From Bolinopsis microptera (Eukaryota; Ctenophora; Tentaculata; Lobata; Bolinopsidae), in assembly GCF_026151205.1 (NCBI RefSeq), contig NC_087077.1, positions 9,725,983-9,789,982 of the forward strand: a stretch of DNA of 64,000 bases, in the 5' to 3' direction. Shown here piece after piece: positions 12,101-25,200 of the stretch; within the stretch, counting starts at the first letter, position 1, and the number at the start of each line of letters is the position of its first letter. Both the position numbers and the translations under genes were made by a program. The notes beneath the pieces were generated by a model. It was not told where the DNA came from. It searched no databases and worked only from the letters and a program-made list of their open reading frames with translations.

Positions 12101-13543
12101 TTTGTATTTTGCAAATAAATACTTATACTTTTAGTTACGTTGGATATTATATACATCTTAATTATAAAATAAATTCAATTTTCAAAAAGTTTTGCTATAG
12201 CAAATTCCTGCAATATTTGTAATAATAAGTAATAAAAAGGGAGTAGCTGACTAATTTGTGGTCACGGTTGTTACAAATTGTCCTGATCATGACCACAAAT
12301 TAGTCTGCTAGTGCTACTCCCTTTTATTACTTATTATTAGAAATAGGAATATCGCAGGTTTTTGCTATAACAAACATATTTTGTAATTTTTCTGCCATTT
12401 ATTTGAGAAGTCGAAGCCATCTCTGCAGTATATTGATATTGTCTTACCGTCAGATTTGTACTTTTGTATAACTATAAGCATATTTTAAAAATTTTGGAAC
12501 AGTGTACGAAACGTATTTGATTTTACCTGACACACAAATGTTGTAATGAGTTGTTCCTAGTTTCAACGCTGTTATTTCTGTTTCAAACTCTCGGGCATAT
12601 CCGTTCTTTAACTCCATTCCGGCGGTATAATTTCTGAAAAACTAAATGTTAATTGCTGAATAGAAAATAGATAGCTATGAATTTATGTAAAACGTACAAC
12701 TTCTAAACTTTCGGGCCAGATTAATTGGAAAAATTACGCTCAGGCCGTGCCGAACACCGCCAGTTCTTTGTCGCGGTTCCAGTTATACTGTACTAATGCT
12801 AAATTGGTGCTAATGTTGTACTTGTAACTATAAAATATTCATAACAAGCTGGTTTCCCGGTTTCTCATTTATTCTGCTTCGGTGCCAATTCCACTTTGCC
12901 TATTCGATCGTTCGTAAATATCGATATTCCTATGCGACTTGATGTTTATACTTTTGAGCTACAAAACAATTGATCTCACCCGTCCGAGCTGACGACCACT
13001 TCAATATCTTCTTGTCCATATCTCTCGATTCTTACCGACAGTTTTGAAGCGATTCCTTTGTTCACCACTTTAGCTTTTTCAACAATAATTTGGCACCCTG
13101 AAAGAGGAAAAGGATTCGCTATCTTTGTTATGTTTTCATGTTATATCATCTTTTAAATCTTTTAATAAACAACAACAATTGACTAAATGATAGGGGTAAG
13201 GTACGTGTTGCAAATCAAAAAATTGTCACTAAAAAACTGGAACTCATACTATATGTCATACAGCATACTATAGTGATCGATTGGCCCCTGCCATGGCCCC
13301 TGCTGGAATCTTGGAAATTTAGCCTAGGCTTTATCTAAGATTTTAGCCCCGGCCTTTACAATAGCTGAAGCATGTACATGACTAACCAGGTAGTGGGTGG
13401 TGAAGAGAAGTGGAGGTAATGTTAACCACGCTGTTAACCGCGCTGTTAACACCAGAGAGATCCCCCTCTGATAGTTCAGCTGTAACGTTATCAGATAGAA
13501 CGGGCACACCGAGCACTACAAGTATCAATACCAACCCTCTCAT
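6165..13543 (-). CDS. NhaC-type Na+/H+ antiporter family protein with extracellular N-terminal domain
   Basis: Exons on the minus strand: 13387-13543, 12980-13097, 12527-12633, 11389-11489, 11139-11264, then either 10745-10916 or 10299-10470, then 9981-10120, 8853-8997, 8041-8232, 7782-7903, 7394-7553, 7018-7116, 6683-6838 and 6165-6466. All phases agree, giving 698 residues. Residues 1-17 form a signal peptide (MRGLVLILVVLGVPVLS). About 110 extracellular residues with N-glycosylation sites follow, then a polytopic membrane region from about residue 130. Family motifs of Pfam Na_H_antiporter (NhaC) are clear: FDDFAG with IMISGKSMGPLVAKLG, ASLCPLSSWAGIQIG, LAWSLGFAMNDIHTSEYI, and GNLCSPIADTTIASAL followed by CPMVDHLKV. 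The hydrophilic insert PDPENITMKYENDEDEVSEE lies between membrane segments, and the tail is acidic/Ser-rich. Known members exchange Na+ for H+ at the plasma membrane; substrate and direction here are inferred. ATG 13543 is chosen because it opens the signal peptide. Confidence 0.9.
8318..8745. repeat. Direct repeat pair in antiporter intron
   Basis: cgccatcaaggtattggaac (about 8337) and cgccatcaaagtattggaac (about 8707) flank a stretch that includes an 89-codon minus-strand ORF. The pair looks like a degenerate inserted element; no coding function is supported. Confidence 0.5.
9100..9690. repeat. Composite interspersed element with inverted and direct repeats
   Basis: The block tctacagtttcatgttcggt near 9140 recurs inverted near 9645, with similar flanks extending about 75 bases. 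A second block (aatcacgttggcttatc near 9176; aatcacgttagcttatc near 9446) recurs in direct orientation, followed in both copies by a tctaaa attggtaaattc segment. It looks like a nonautonomous transposon remnant in the antiporter intron between exons 7 and 8. Confidence 0.6.
10237..10283. repeat. Short tandem repeat, about 12 bp unit (cacataaat)
   Basis: Several copies of acacataaatca sit in the intron just downstream (in gene sense) of the exon 6b donor. They could influence exon choice, but that is only a position-based guess. Confidence 0.6.
10299..10470 (-). other. Antiporter exon 6b, one of two mutually exclusive copies
   Basis: 172 bases, exactly the length of exon 6a, with the same entry and exit phases. 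It encodes GLIEIMQKSGGADSL and ends in LLFSFDDFA. Joining 6a to 6b would shift the frame and meet a TGA after 14 codons, so only one copy can be used in a productive mRNA. The acceptor (caatcaag) and donor (gttcac) are weaker than those of 6a, which suggests regulated use. Confidence 0.82.
10745..10916 (-). other. Antiporter exon 6a, one of two mutually exclusive copies
   Basis: 172 bases, acceptor tttgtcag, donor gtgagtg, entering in phase 0 and leaving in phase 1. It encodes a membrane segment with GLIEILEKSGGAKGF and ends in FAFFFDDFA, the core DD motif of the NhaC fold. It is a diverged copy of exon 6b. Confidence 0.85.
12190..12375. mobile_element. Foldback (MITE-like) element, about 185 bp
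   Basis: The left arm from about 12193 (tatagcaaattcctgcaata, later agtaataaaaagggagtagc, then ctaatttgtggtca) is mirrored by the right arm up to about 12372. Loss of pairing in the arms is slight, and the loop is short. It lies in antiporter intron 3, has no coding capacity, and fits a miniature inverted-repeat element. Confidence 0.7.
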
Positions 13544-16203
13544 CACTAGGTCAAATACAAAATAATAAGATTATAACCTGCAACAATGTAACTAGGTAAC
13601 TTTGAGTTTTGATGCCACAGACAAGCAGATAACGACTGGTGATAATGTGACTTTTTTATCAAATTCCAAACATTGATTTCATCACCAAAATAACCAACAG
13701 AACTGAAATGAACACCTGATCTAGCATCCGAATAGAATTCAGACATAATAATAGATCAGTAGCAGTTTGAGTAATCGAATCATGCGATCTAGCAGGGCGG
13801 ATAAGACTGATCTAGTGTAAAAACTGCGTATTTACCTTATCTGTGCTGATCATATCGATAAGAAGATATGTGCGTCTAATTCTATACTGATTTGTATGAG
13901 TGAGTGTATGTGACCTGAATAACAGCAATAATTTCATGTCTAATCATTCTTCTAGACCATGATATTTGATAGGATACACGGCACATGGTGACTAATATAT
14001 GGTCTTTTAAGCACACTTTTTACCCTACGTAATGCCTTAGGATGTCGTATCTTTCTTTTATATCATTGATGTATTGTATATGTACTATTTGTGAAAGTCT
14101 CGAATCAAACCGTCCTGGAGTATTGGAGATACCAATAAATGCTGGAGAGAGATACCAATAAATGTTAAATATACGGTCAAAATTACAGAGTAAGTTGTGA
14201 AAACTGAAATTAAATACCCCCGCGAAGAGGTCCATGCAGATTATTGTCTGGAACTTGCTGGACATAACCATAGCCCGGAATAAAATACTTAATAATTTAT
14301 TTGCACTTAATTGAACAATTAAATTTGTTCAGTTTGTAGGCCAAAATCATATAAAAGGCCTTGTGGTCGCTTATGTTGGACTTGGGAAAATCTGGAAGCG
14401 TAGTAAAGGTGCATTATCAATATCTTCATGTATGAAAAAGTGACAGCATTATAATTGATTTTAAGTGATCAGAAGAACTTTATGGCTTCTTTCTACAACA
14501 AAGATTTGGGGCTGTAGTCCATACCGACAGATTTTTTGCCCAGATGGCCGAGCTCAACTGGCAAAGATTGAGGAGAAAGAAATTGCTTGTCCACGTTAAG
14601 ACGTCTCTGATCTGCAGATTATATCGTCTGGAAGTGGAACTGGAAGTGGAAACAGTAATTTTAGGAATTAAACTGCAGCAAGCTGCAAGTGCAAAATCAA
14701 ATTAACGGCAATTGGCCTGTGGCTTTTTGCCAGCCGGTAGTGTTGTTACGGTGAAGGGCCTGCAATTATCTAATCATGAGTCATGTCAAAAATCAGCGAT
14801 ACAAGTTAATTCTGTTACGACGTGAGCAAATGCCAAATGTACTTTACGGCTTCTTTCTGCAGCACCCAGGACCCAGGTCTCAGTTTGTAGTTCAACCCTA
14901 GTCCCTAAGGACTGAGAGGTGAGAGCCCGACTGATCTTCGCCACGAATGTCAGGTCGAAAAAAGGAGAACGACATGTATATTAATTAATAAAATTAACTT
15001 ACTCTGCTCTGTAACAGTAAGAAAGTAAACAAGGTAATCTAAATAATGTTCCTTTTCGTGGAACAATCACCAAGTTTGAAAAGACCCAAGTATATTGAGT
15101 ATATTCCTAAGAAAACCAAAACAATGTTTCTATTAGGTGGCAAATTAATGGGGAAATTACCAGGGTCAGATGTGAACTTATGGATACACTATACATACCA
15201 CCGCTTACTTGTTGCTTCCGGCATGAATTAATATTACTATGATGTTAAATCAGTCGGATTGTATACAACAACAAGTCTTCACTTTCAGCTGTTCAATTAA
15301 AACCAATTTATATTTAGCAGGACGTCAATATCGTTATTTAGCGTGATGAATATTGCCAACTTTAAAGTTGGTTCGGGCCCTGAGGCCCTATAAGTGATAA
15401 TAAAATAAGGGCCGCAGTTGGCAGGAAAAAAGAAGCATGTAAAGGTCTGGAAAAGGCTGTTTTTATCAGATTGTTTAGTTAATTGTAAGATACAAAAATG
15501 TCGAGGTCGCCGTGCGGTCGAAATTAGGCCCAGTAATCTGCAGAATCAGGTTTGCAGAATGAAGTTCGGGAAGGTGATATACGTTATACAACATACTGAC
15601 AACTTAATTGTATACTCAGTGCAAATGTACTTAAATGGCATCAGCTGTGGCCTGTGACCACGAGCACTATGATATCACACGTGATGTCAAGTGCCCTCTG
15701 CAGTAGGGTTATACCGGCCGATGGCGTTAAAATTGTTTAATGTTCATGATGCCATTTATCATGACTACAACAGAACCAAACACAGGGCAAAATGTAATTT
15801 AAGGGAATAAGACGATTTGATCTTCATTAGGGATACCATGAAGGAAATCTGATCATTATGAGAATCATCTGAAAATCTTATACGACGTTAATTAAGTTTG
15901 TTATCTAATGTAAGTTACCGGATAGTGTTACATAACATTTGGACTTATTCTGGTAAAGATAAGGGGAACACGTTTCTAATTCCACGCATGGTTGCAAGAA
16001 TCCATCCCATTTTAACTGCTGGGAGTTTCAAGGGATCCATTAATTACCGATCTTTGATTACTTTATCTAATTATGTGATATTATTTTGAAAAATTAAGAC
16101 ACAGAGCATTTGGTGAAGAGTTAATTGGTTACATGATATTTGTGATTAAAGGAAAAAAAAGGAATCATCCTAGGGGGTTCATCTCGTGTACACTCTCTGC
16201 AGC
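13544..16203. other. Intergenic region, antiporter start to chitinase stop
   Basis: The antiporter promoter should lie at 13544-14000. Two plus-strand ORFs of 61 and 79 codons (15046-15231 and 15418-15657) have natural-looking composition (for example SLKRPKYIEYIPKKTKTMFL) but no family match and no clear splice context. A loose direct repeat links atggcttctttctac near 14482 and acggcttctttctgcag near 14846. Nothing else was recognised. Confidence 0.3.
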
Positions 16204-19200
16204 TTATCCGCAGAAAGCAGCGAACTGTTGCTGAGTTTCACAATTCAGGTTAGCTCCTGGAGTTGTTCCTAGGTTCTTACAGAACAGCTTGTAGGTTTCA
16301 ACTCGGTGGAAGGTCTTGGATTTCATGGGCTTGTGGTTGCATTCAACTCCTGAAAATAAGATTAAATGTAAGTCATGAAAGCTTGTGCCGACATCACAAT
16401 TACATGATACGTCGTATCACATTTAAGATCAGAGCAGGAATAATTAAGATTATAGAACTTCGTCCAAATATCGTGTCTGGAACAAGAAATTGTTTTGAAA
16501 CATTCCCACTAACCTCCATTAACGATGTTGATTGTAACTCCGAATCCGGCTCTTCGTCCACATTTCAGGTCCTTTGCAGTTGGTTTCCAGTTTCCGACCA
16601 GGGCGTCGTGACAAGAAGGCTTTGGTGACTGAAAAGCAGAATTTACTTCTTTATTTGGATCTACCATTTCTAGACCTTATGTCTACCATTTCTAGACCTA
16701 TGTCATAGCTTTGAATGACAAAGGCTAAGATTAAAAATCACAGTTTTAAGCCGACATCTTTTCAGAGAATGAAATTTGTCGGCCTTATTCCGTTAGTTCA
16801 CACTTTTAAGTACTAAATCTAATAAATGTCGACTGTCGAGGATACAACTTATAAACCGCAAAAAATAAGCATAAAACCGTCACCGGTGCTTATTGAATAA
16901 TTAATATTTACTATCAAATGAAGAAACAAACCTGAGGAGTCATCCAGAACCAGAGAGCGGAAACAAAGGCGAGCTCACCGTCCTTCTTAATCCTATCTGG
17001 GTCGTTCAGGAGGATCATCTTGTCTCCAAGATACATCTTACTGAACAGCCCGTAGTTGTAGTTGTAGGAGATCTGGATGGGACCTGAAAATATGGCCTAT
17101 TTAATTTTCACTACCGCATTAACTGTGTTTATAAATCTCCGTCATTATATAGGTATGAAAAATAAAAATGGCCCAATTAATTCCAGTAAATAGGTTAGCC
17201 CGTTATATTAGCCTCTTTTCTACGTTATATGTCGGAGAATTCGATTTGTTAGAAATGGTGGGAAGTTCCAGAGAACTAAAAGTGTTATGGCAATGTGTCA
17301 TGTGGCTCCAGTTCCGCAGAAAGACTATTGGCTCGAGGTTTTCCTACTCGCTTTACGTGTTAATAATAAGCGGCATGACTGTCCTCAGTCCTGCATAGCT
17401 TATTCTATGTTTCATGTTTACTATTGCTATGTCCTTGGTTTTTGTTATTTTTTAGTCTATATATTGTAAAGAATTAGTTCATTTTTTATCATACGGAAAT
17501 GAAGACCTTGTGCTTAAACTGTGAACAAGTCTAACATTTACTATTCCTGCTGCCTACAAAAAACTAGTCTAGTAATTAAACTTAATATCCCCCTTTTTAG
17601 GTTGAATTAATGGATTGTTTAAACCTGAAAGCTAAGTACAGCCCAGTTAATGATTCAGCTGTTACGGACGAGCAAAGTCAACACAGTAATCACAGTCAAC
17701 ATTTTAATATTCTCAGTTATAAAGGTGAGCAGAGTTCAAACCTTTTTTAGGTATTGTGCTAACTTTTTTTGTGCAAAACCTAGTCTTTTGTTTTAAAATT
17801 GAAAATGTGAAGTTTATAGTCGAAATTCTCTTGCTGGGATTTGGATCATTGCAATTGCGATGAACAATAAATCCTAGGTAAATCGTATGAAATTTTATGT
17901 ATGCAAATTTCTTTAACTTTTAAGACCCGGTTCCTGCAACGAAAATTTCGAGATTTTAAAGCCGTTATTTTGCAGGCAGATCAATGAAACGACAGCAAAG
18001 TGAGATTGAGATAGAGAGTATGCTGAATGCGGATATTCCTATTGAAGTTATTCGAGAGAAGGTGTCTGAGAAATACAACTGTGAGTTGCAACTTGCAGGT
18101 TTTTAGTTATTTCGACAGTTCTCAGTTATTTCTACTGTTTTCAGTTATTTCTACTGTTTTCAGTTATTTCGACTGTTTTCAGTTATTGCTACTGTTTTCA
18201 GTTATTTCTACTGTTTTCAGTTATTTCGACTGTTTTCAGTTATTTCGACTGTTTTCAGTTATTGCTACTGTTTTCAGTTATTTCTACTGTTTTCAGTTAT
18301 TTCGACTGTTTTCAGTTATTTCTACTGTTTTCAGTTATTTCGACTGTTTTCAGTTATTTCGACTGTTTTCAGTTATTTGATATTTCGACTGTTCTCAGTT
18401 ATTTCGACTGTTTTCAGGAGCTACAAGTTCCCTCTCTGTTGTGTTGAACTTCTCTATAACGAAATGTCACAATTTCTATGTAATATAGAAAACCTTAGTA
18501 TAGAAAACCTTAGTACCAAATTATGGTAATCTCAAATCTGCATGTATTTCTCAATTTTTTCCATTTCACCCTTTTGTAAAAAAGCAATTAAATAGTGAAA
18601 GGTTACGAAAGGTCGTTTTTTTTCAGTCTATTAACTTGTTTATTATTAAGATGAAGACATCTTCCACGACCAGTTAACAACTCATCTATATGCTATTGAA
18701 TCTTATCAAGGCCATCATTCTGAATAGTCATGCTACCATTATTCACATAACTACATCAATTTGCATAATTTTGTTTAATTATAATTAATAGCAGTAGTAA
18801 TAGTAATACATAAAAGTTACTAAGTTGATTATTTTGTTAATGAAGACAGGATCACTGACGGCTATGGGTATTCAGTAATCATTATCCTTTCGAATCAGCC
18901 CTATTATTCATACTAATCTTTTGCTTGTATTCTATTGAACAGTTTATTACTGCACGGAAGTAAGAAACTAATGAATTTATTATACTCGTATTTCTAATGA
19001 TTGTTGGTACTTCTAATGAATGCTGGAGCTCAGCAGGCTTGCTCAATATTGGTTTTTGGTATTTTTTTATTCCGCTAAAAACTGTTAACAATAGTCACAA
19101 TAGTATTGCACCCCGAGCAGGATATTAATACCTAATCCGTTATCATATAATCTATTCTGTTCGTTTTATGTACCCCTTCTGGTGTAAGATACGTGATTCT

Positions 19201-22200
19201 CACCATGTTTTACGCCGGCCTATCTATTTATTAGCCTTAGAGGTGACTAACGTAACCTTGCTAGTAAGTAGTAAACACTGCAAGTGCAACCGGCAGAACC
19301 ATCGTTAGTAGGAGTGAATTGTTATCGGCGGCTAATGTTAAACAATACGTGGCCATTGGAGGATCCACTACCCAGCCGGCAACCTGTCCTTCGTTTGAAT
19401 TTGCTCTGGAAACCTTGCTGTACCACCAAGGGCGTGGTGGAAGACTGCAATTAAGCCTTTTTATACAAATAAAGATTTTTGTTGACTTATTTAACCGTGA
19501 AATGTGCTTAGACAATTGACATGATTTATTCAGCGTACGTGGTTTGTTTTTGTTCTTCAGGTTAGATTGCAGCTTTGTTGATTTGAGACTGTTTTTAACT
19601 TAGAACTTTAGAAGTATGTAACCGTGATTTTACGCCCACCCCAACCATAACCCTTAATCCTAGCTATGTTATCAACCGTTACGTTAACCCTTACACTGAA
19701 CCAAGGTTTAACTGTGCCCCTAAGAAAACACGTTTTAAGTGTCAGGGGTGAAAGAAGGGTCAACATAGACAATGGCACCTACATCATGCAATTGATGTAA
19801 GACATTATAATCTCCTGAATCCTGATAGATCGGTAAAGCAGAACAATGCACGTGCAAAGTTTCGACCAATAATAATTGAACAATTGAATAATGGCATTTC
19901 CGATAACATACTCTACCGTACTTCCCATAGCTTCTCAAGGAATTAGATCCACTATATTATTTAATTATTTTCATTATGCGAACTTTTAATTCAGATATTA
20001 GATTAATTAGATAAACTTGGAAGCTAATTTAACGGTATCCATATGGAATACTCAATTAATCTATTAGGATTTAATATAATATAAGCTAAGCATGTTCGTC
20101 AAATCCGCATTATCTGCAATTCTCTAATTCTGATTTGAAGTAGACCACTAATGGCTCTGAAGAAAGAGCATTTACTTAAGCATGTTTCGATGTGATCATT
20201 AATTTAGAAGAGGTCCGCAACTAAAATAGACAATTAACTAAATGATTTCGCTGTGTTGATATTATCTTTGGCATTAGTTTGTCGTGGAAATGGCCTACTC
20301 CGAAGCCAAGATGTCTACAAGCACAACAAGCACGATAGCAGAAAGCACGACAGCTCTAATGACACCTACCTCAAGAAAATACCGCATAAGACACGTGAAC
20401 CTGGAAAGACTGAGGCGTAAGTAATTTTTGTATATATTCGTTAATGAAGACTATATGATATTTGTTTCAGACCGAATATTATTTGGTAGACTCTTATCTT
20501 GACAGACGAGATTGTCATCCTTTAACCTTTGTTGTGAGACTAGTAATGGAATGATCTTTGCTTCTTGGTCATTTTGATTTTAAGTACCATGTCTAAAGTG
20601 TATTAAATTTCTAAAATTAGTTCCTTATCACTTCTCTATCTATAACCGTTGAATTGTCTTATTCAATTTTCTAAATGTTCCTTTTTTGGCTCTTTTGATT
20701 TGCTTATTGTCAATATCAATATCATGCGTAAATGTGCATTCTTTTTTTAAGTGAGTCAAGTCTTGCAATTAATTACAAAATTAAGTACCTATACCGTTTT
20801 TCATCTGATCGACTTACTGTTCTTTTGAGTTTTAAAAGTAAAAATTATGTTGTCAGTTAGCAAAACGCGTTATAAAACTTCGATCAGCCTTCGACCAGAG
20901 AAATTTAGGATTTTTTGCTCTGCGCAGAAAATTCATTACATGCATTACAATATCTTTGATTCACTATCTTTTGCCCAGAATACTTCATGAGTATGAAATG
21001 TTGAAAAGCATAACTTGAATATCTAAAAACCAGTGTAAATCTTACCTCTGCCGTGGTAACCTTTTCCAGCAACACAGGGGTAATCTGGGACAACAGCACA
21101 GTAAGGGGCACAGTTACCCTTATCACAACCCATCTGGAAAGGGGGACATTATAAATATTTGTGGTTATAAATGCTGTGATTCTATTGTGTGACTTTGTTA
21201 GAAATGTTTTTTAGTGAAAAAAACAATCGGGTAGAAAAGGGAAAATCGCAGATGGCATTACGTTATAATTGTTGTGCTCTGTAAAGTTTGAAAAGTATTT
21301 AACAACAAAAAAAAATCCGTCAAAAGGTGGTATAAAACAGCCCAACCCACCTCCTCAGGGAAGTAAAGTCCCCAAGCGTATCTTCCTCCGGGGGCAGTTT
21401 CCCAGCCTCCTGTTGTCTCCTGGGCAATGTGAGCCAGGAATCCGGCAACCTAGTGATAGTAAAACTGGTTATTTAACGGGAAAATCATTTCAAAATACAA
21501 GCCAAATCATTCTACCGTGTTAACCATTAACTGTTTTGCCGACAAAATCATGCCCAAATCGTCCACTGATCACAATCATAAGATTACTGTTGTTGAGCTG
21601 CTACCTTTTCTATGATTATCTGTATCATTTCAGAGACAAATTAGGGTTAATATCTTACTACTAACTGAAGCTTTGGTTGGTGATAAATGACAATATTCAC
21701 CTTTTTATTTAATGATGTTGCATGGTGAAAGGTTTGGCTCGATTGTTCAGCGCGGTCATGTCAAAGGAATTTGGCTTGCAAAATTAGTAGGGTCAACACA
21801 GTTCGTTATTTTATTCACTACTAGATATTTATTCACTGCATCTTCAGTTAAGTGTATCAATGCAGTTATGTATGGTGTAAATTCTGCTATCTTCATATCT
21901 GACCTGTCCATATCTAACTTATTTGAAAGTTTGCTTTATTTGAGCATTAATTACATAACTATTTTCGTGAATTAAGCTAAATGAAAATTGGTTCTCTCTG
22001 AATTGTATCACGTCATGATTAGTTAATATAAAGAAATTTACACCTTTCAGCCCACATATTATCACTTATCGCACATAATATGAACAAATCGGCCTGGCCC
22101 ATGAGTTGAGGAGCTTCTTTTAGTTACTCTTGAATTTATCATTTTGTCAGTTTATCTCATACCAGCCGAAGCGCTATCATAATCTCGTTCTCATCATATT

Positions 22201-25200
22201 ATTGAAATTCTATGAGACGATTCATTCGCTTAATTGTTTTACCCATGTGATAATTTCAACATGTCACTGTCAGGGCGATTGACAAGTATTACGGTCTTTA
22301 TTTTGTAATTAATTTTTCCTATATTGAAGCCATGTGATTAATTAACACAAAACTGTCTTGATTCAAGGGAAAAAACAAATAAAGCTTAAAAACATACCTC
22401 TCGTTTCCTCATTGCCAGGCTTCCCTGAGTTCCGAAGGTGGGGAACTTCTTGGATGCAGCCAGGAAATATTTGTACTCGTAGATTTTGTATTTGGCTTTA
22501 CCTCCGATATTTCGGTTAGGGAACATTTTGTTGAAGTCTTCTTCTTTGTAGAACGCTTCGATTCCCACTGAAATATTGGTAAATGATATTTATAATACCG
22601 GTATTTTGTTTACCAATTATCATCAATTACAAGACTCAAGTACCTATAATACTGAATATTAGTAATAGAATTATTGTATTGCTGGTTTTTTTTTGTTATG
22701 CTGATTGCTCTAACCCGGGCAATTAAAGTTAGTTTTACTGTACAAATGAAACTTGTGATTTAAGAACTGTAAACTCTGAGCTTTATTCTTTAATTTGTAT
22801 TAGAATTCGAGCTTTTTATTTGAATTTTTATATTACTAACTATGATGGATATCGAATTTAAATGAAAGTAATTTAAGCGCTTATATTTAATGTTCCAGTA
22901 GTTAAATCACATGAGAAGATACTTAGCGGTAATTGTAAACAGTCATTATATCTTTTAGTGCCACGAGTAAAGATGGTATTCGGTTTTAAGAACATGACCT
23001 CAAGATATGACTGTCTCGATCACGTGATATGACCATATAAGGAAGTTGGTCTAAGTTCTCGTTAGGGTTAGGGTTTCAGCATATGTTTTGTTAGAGATTG
23101 GGTTAGGGTTACTGTTAGGGTTGGGATCAGATTAGAGGGCTAGGATTTCGAATAGTCATTCAGGGCCACCAAGAGAACGTGTTTAAAAAGTCACGTGACA
23201 GTCGAGTGTAGAGTGATTAATCATCATCCGACCTCAACACCATATTGCACTGATGACCATGGTACGTGATAGCACAAAGAACGGCAAATATAAAAAAATC
23301 GCAGATTTCCTAAACCTCAATGCCGCCTTTACAAGTGGCCAGCGCCGAGAAGATAACCAGGCCATTATGAAATATCCGACCAAATTCTCGGGAACCAAAC
23401 AGAAATAAGCATCAAATATCTGTGAAATTGCAGAAATCAACCCTAAATATTTGTGAAATTGCATACTACTAGTCACAGCTTATTCCAATCAATGTGCGGA
23501 CAACTAAATTGGTGATTGGTCCCAGTGATTGGTCCCAGTTAAAACAAAACAAGGTCTAATGAGCCCCACAGTGACTACGTTAACTAACGGATAACCATTA
23601 ACCATGTTTTTATTGGATTACTCTCGTCATTAGTGAAATGTTGTTAAATCTTTTAATCTTGGACATTTCCGTTACTCTAACATGGTTGCAACTATAATAA
23701 CACTTTTGTAATTGAAAGCTTTTCTGAGACCACTTCATATTATTATTCAGTAATCCTATTGAAACTCTTAATTTATTAGTAATAATAACAGTATCACTAT
23801 CAATGAGTAATATGCAGCTGATACTGTTTGTGATTGCATGCTTTAAAGCATTATAATTTTATGTGATCGTGAGTTTCCGCTTCATTCTGACAGACCACAT
23901 TGTAACTAATGGTTGTGATCTTGCTCCTAGGCCTATTTTATTGTATTAGAAAGTATAATAGCGCTGTCAGATTTTAAACGTCAGTGCTACCTAGGTTAGA
24001 AAAAGAGGCCTTCAGACCGAAATTGTTATAGAGCTGTACGCTCTACGGGTTGTGGCTACATTTGCGGCGGCGGCGTGCGGCTCTGCGGCATTGCCGTTCT
24101 GATAATTGCACTTTCCTGCCAAACATAAAGTATATTGTCGCATCATATATTGACATATGAATACTGCATGAAACTGCCCATTCCGTTAATTTACAACAAA
24201 ATTTCACTGAAATCACTTAATTTCACCTAAATCGCTAGTTTTTTTGCAAATCTTGTTTGTTGCTACTTTTTTTCCAACCTTGCTGATCGCATGGAGAAAT
24301 AAGTTCGAGTGGCTTTCCGTTTTATTTGCTGATGATGAAAAGCTGTCTCTCATCCCCATTCCCCAGGTACGCTGATAGTTGTAACTTTAAATTTTACGAG
24401 GGCCCCCAGTCTTCGGTGAACAGTTAATTATTGGCACATCTGCAGATATTAACTATTTACATAACTTACCGCCAGGTTTAGGTGTAGGCTTAGGCTCCTT
24501 GGTGGGTTCCGGTGCCTGTGTTGGTGGATCAGTAGGTTTAGGTGTTGGTTTAGGGGTGGGTCCGGGAGTACAGTCCACATTTGCTGGCCAGTCACAGTAC
24601 TTGTGTTTCCAGTTGAACTGAAACATTTCTTTTTTAAATTGTGTACAACATGAAACAAATTGTTTATTGATCGATTTAATTTGATCGATTTAATTTGAGC
24701 CAATTATAAAATCTTGGTGCCTAGGTTAAATATTATGATGTTTTTTTTTTATGTATTCTTCTTTCGTAAATGCGACTTTTTCTACTAGTTCAAAGTAACA
24801 GCGTAATAGTTTTTCCTTGCTTAACGTTTTGTTAATTACAATTTTAATTTAACATTGATACCAGAAACTAATCTGAGAGAGATCATTGCACTCGTATGAT
24901 ATTAAAAGTCAACTCATCACTACTTAGGGAAATATTTTTGACTTGCCAGGACTACTGACAAGAGGTTAATCAAACTGATTTGAGTCACTATGCGAGGAAC
25001 TGGGCGTTTTTAACAACATTTTCAACTTGTCAGCTTTTGATTTATGATATCTAGCATTAAGAAACCTTTCACATACCAGACAGCTAATTGTACTATAATA
25101 CCAGTGATCTCTTAAGTTAGTCTAGATTTACACGATTTACAAGAATTACAAGATTTGAACTGACAAGGAGGAGCCACTAATATATTTATTTGCTCAGTTT

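Noticed and set aside
16263-16628. 121-codon plus-strand ORF
   Set aside because: It is antisense to two well-supported chitinase exons and has no domain of its own.
18027-18447. Plus-strand ORFs rich in Phe, Ser and Leu
   Set aside because: They are readings of the 19-bp satellite, not conserved protein sequence.
23046-23130. Telomere or subtelomere
   Set aside because: Only a few irregular ttaggg units are present, with genes on both sides.
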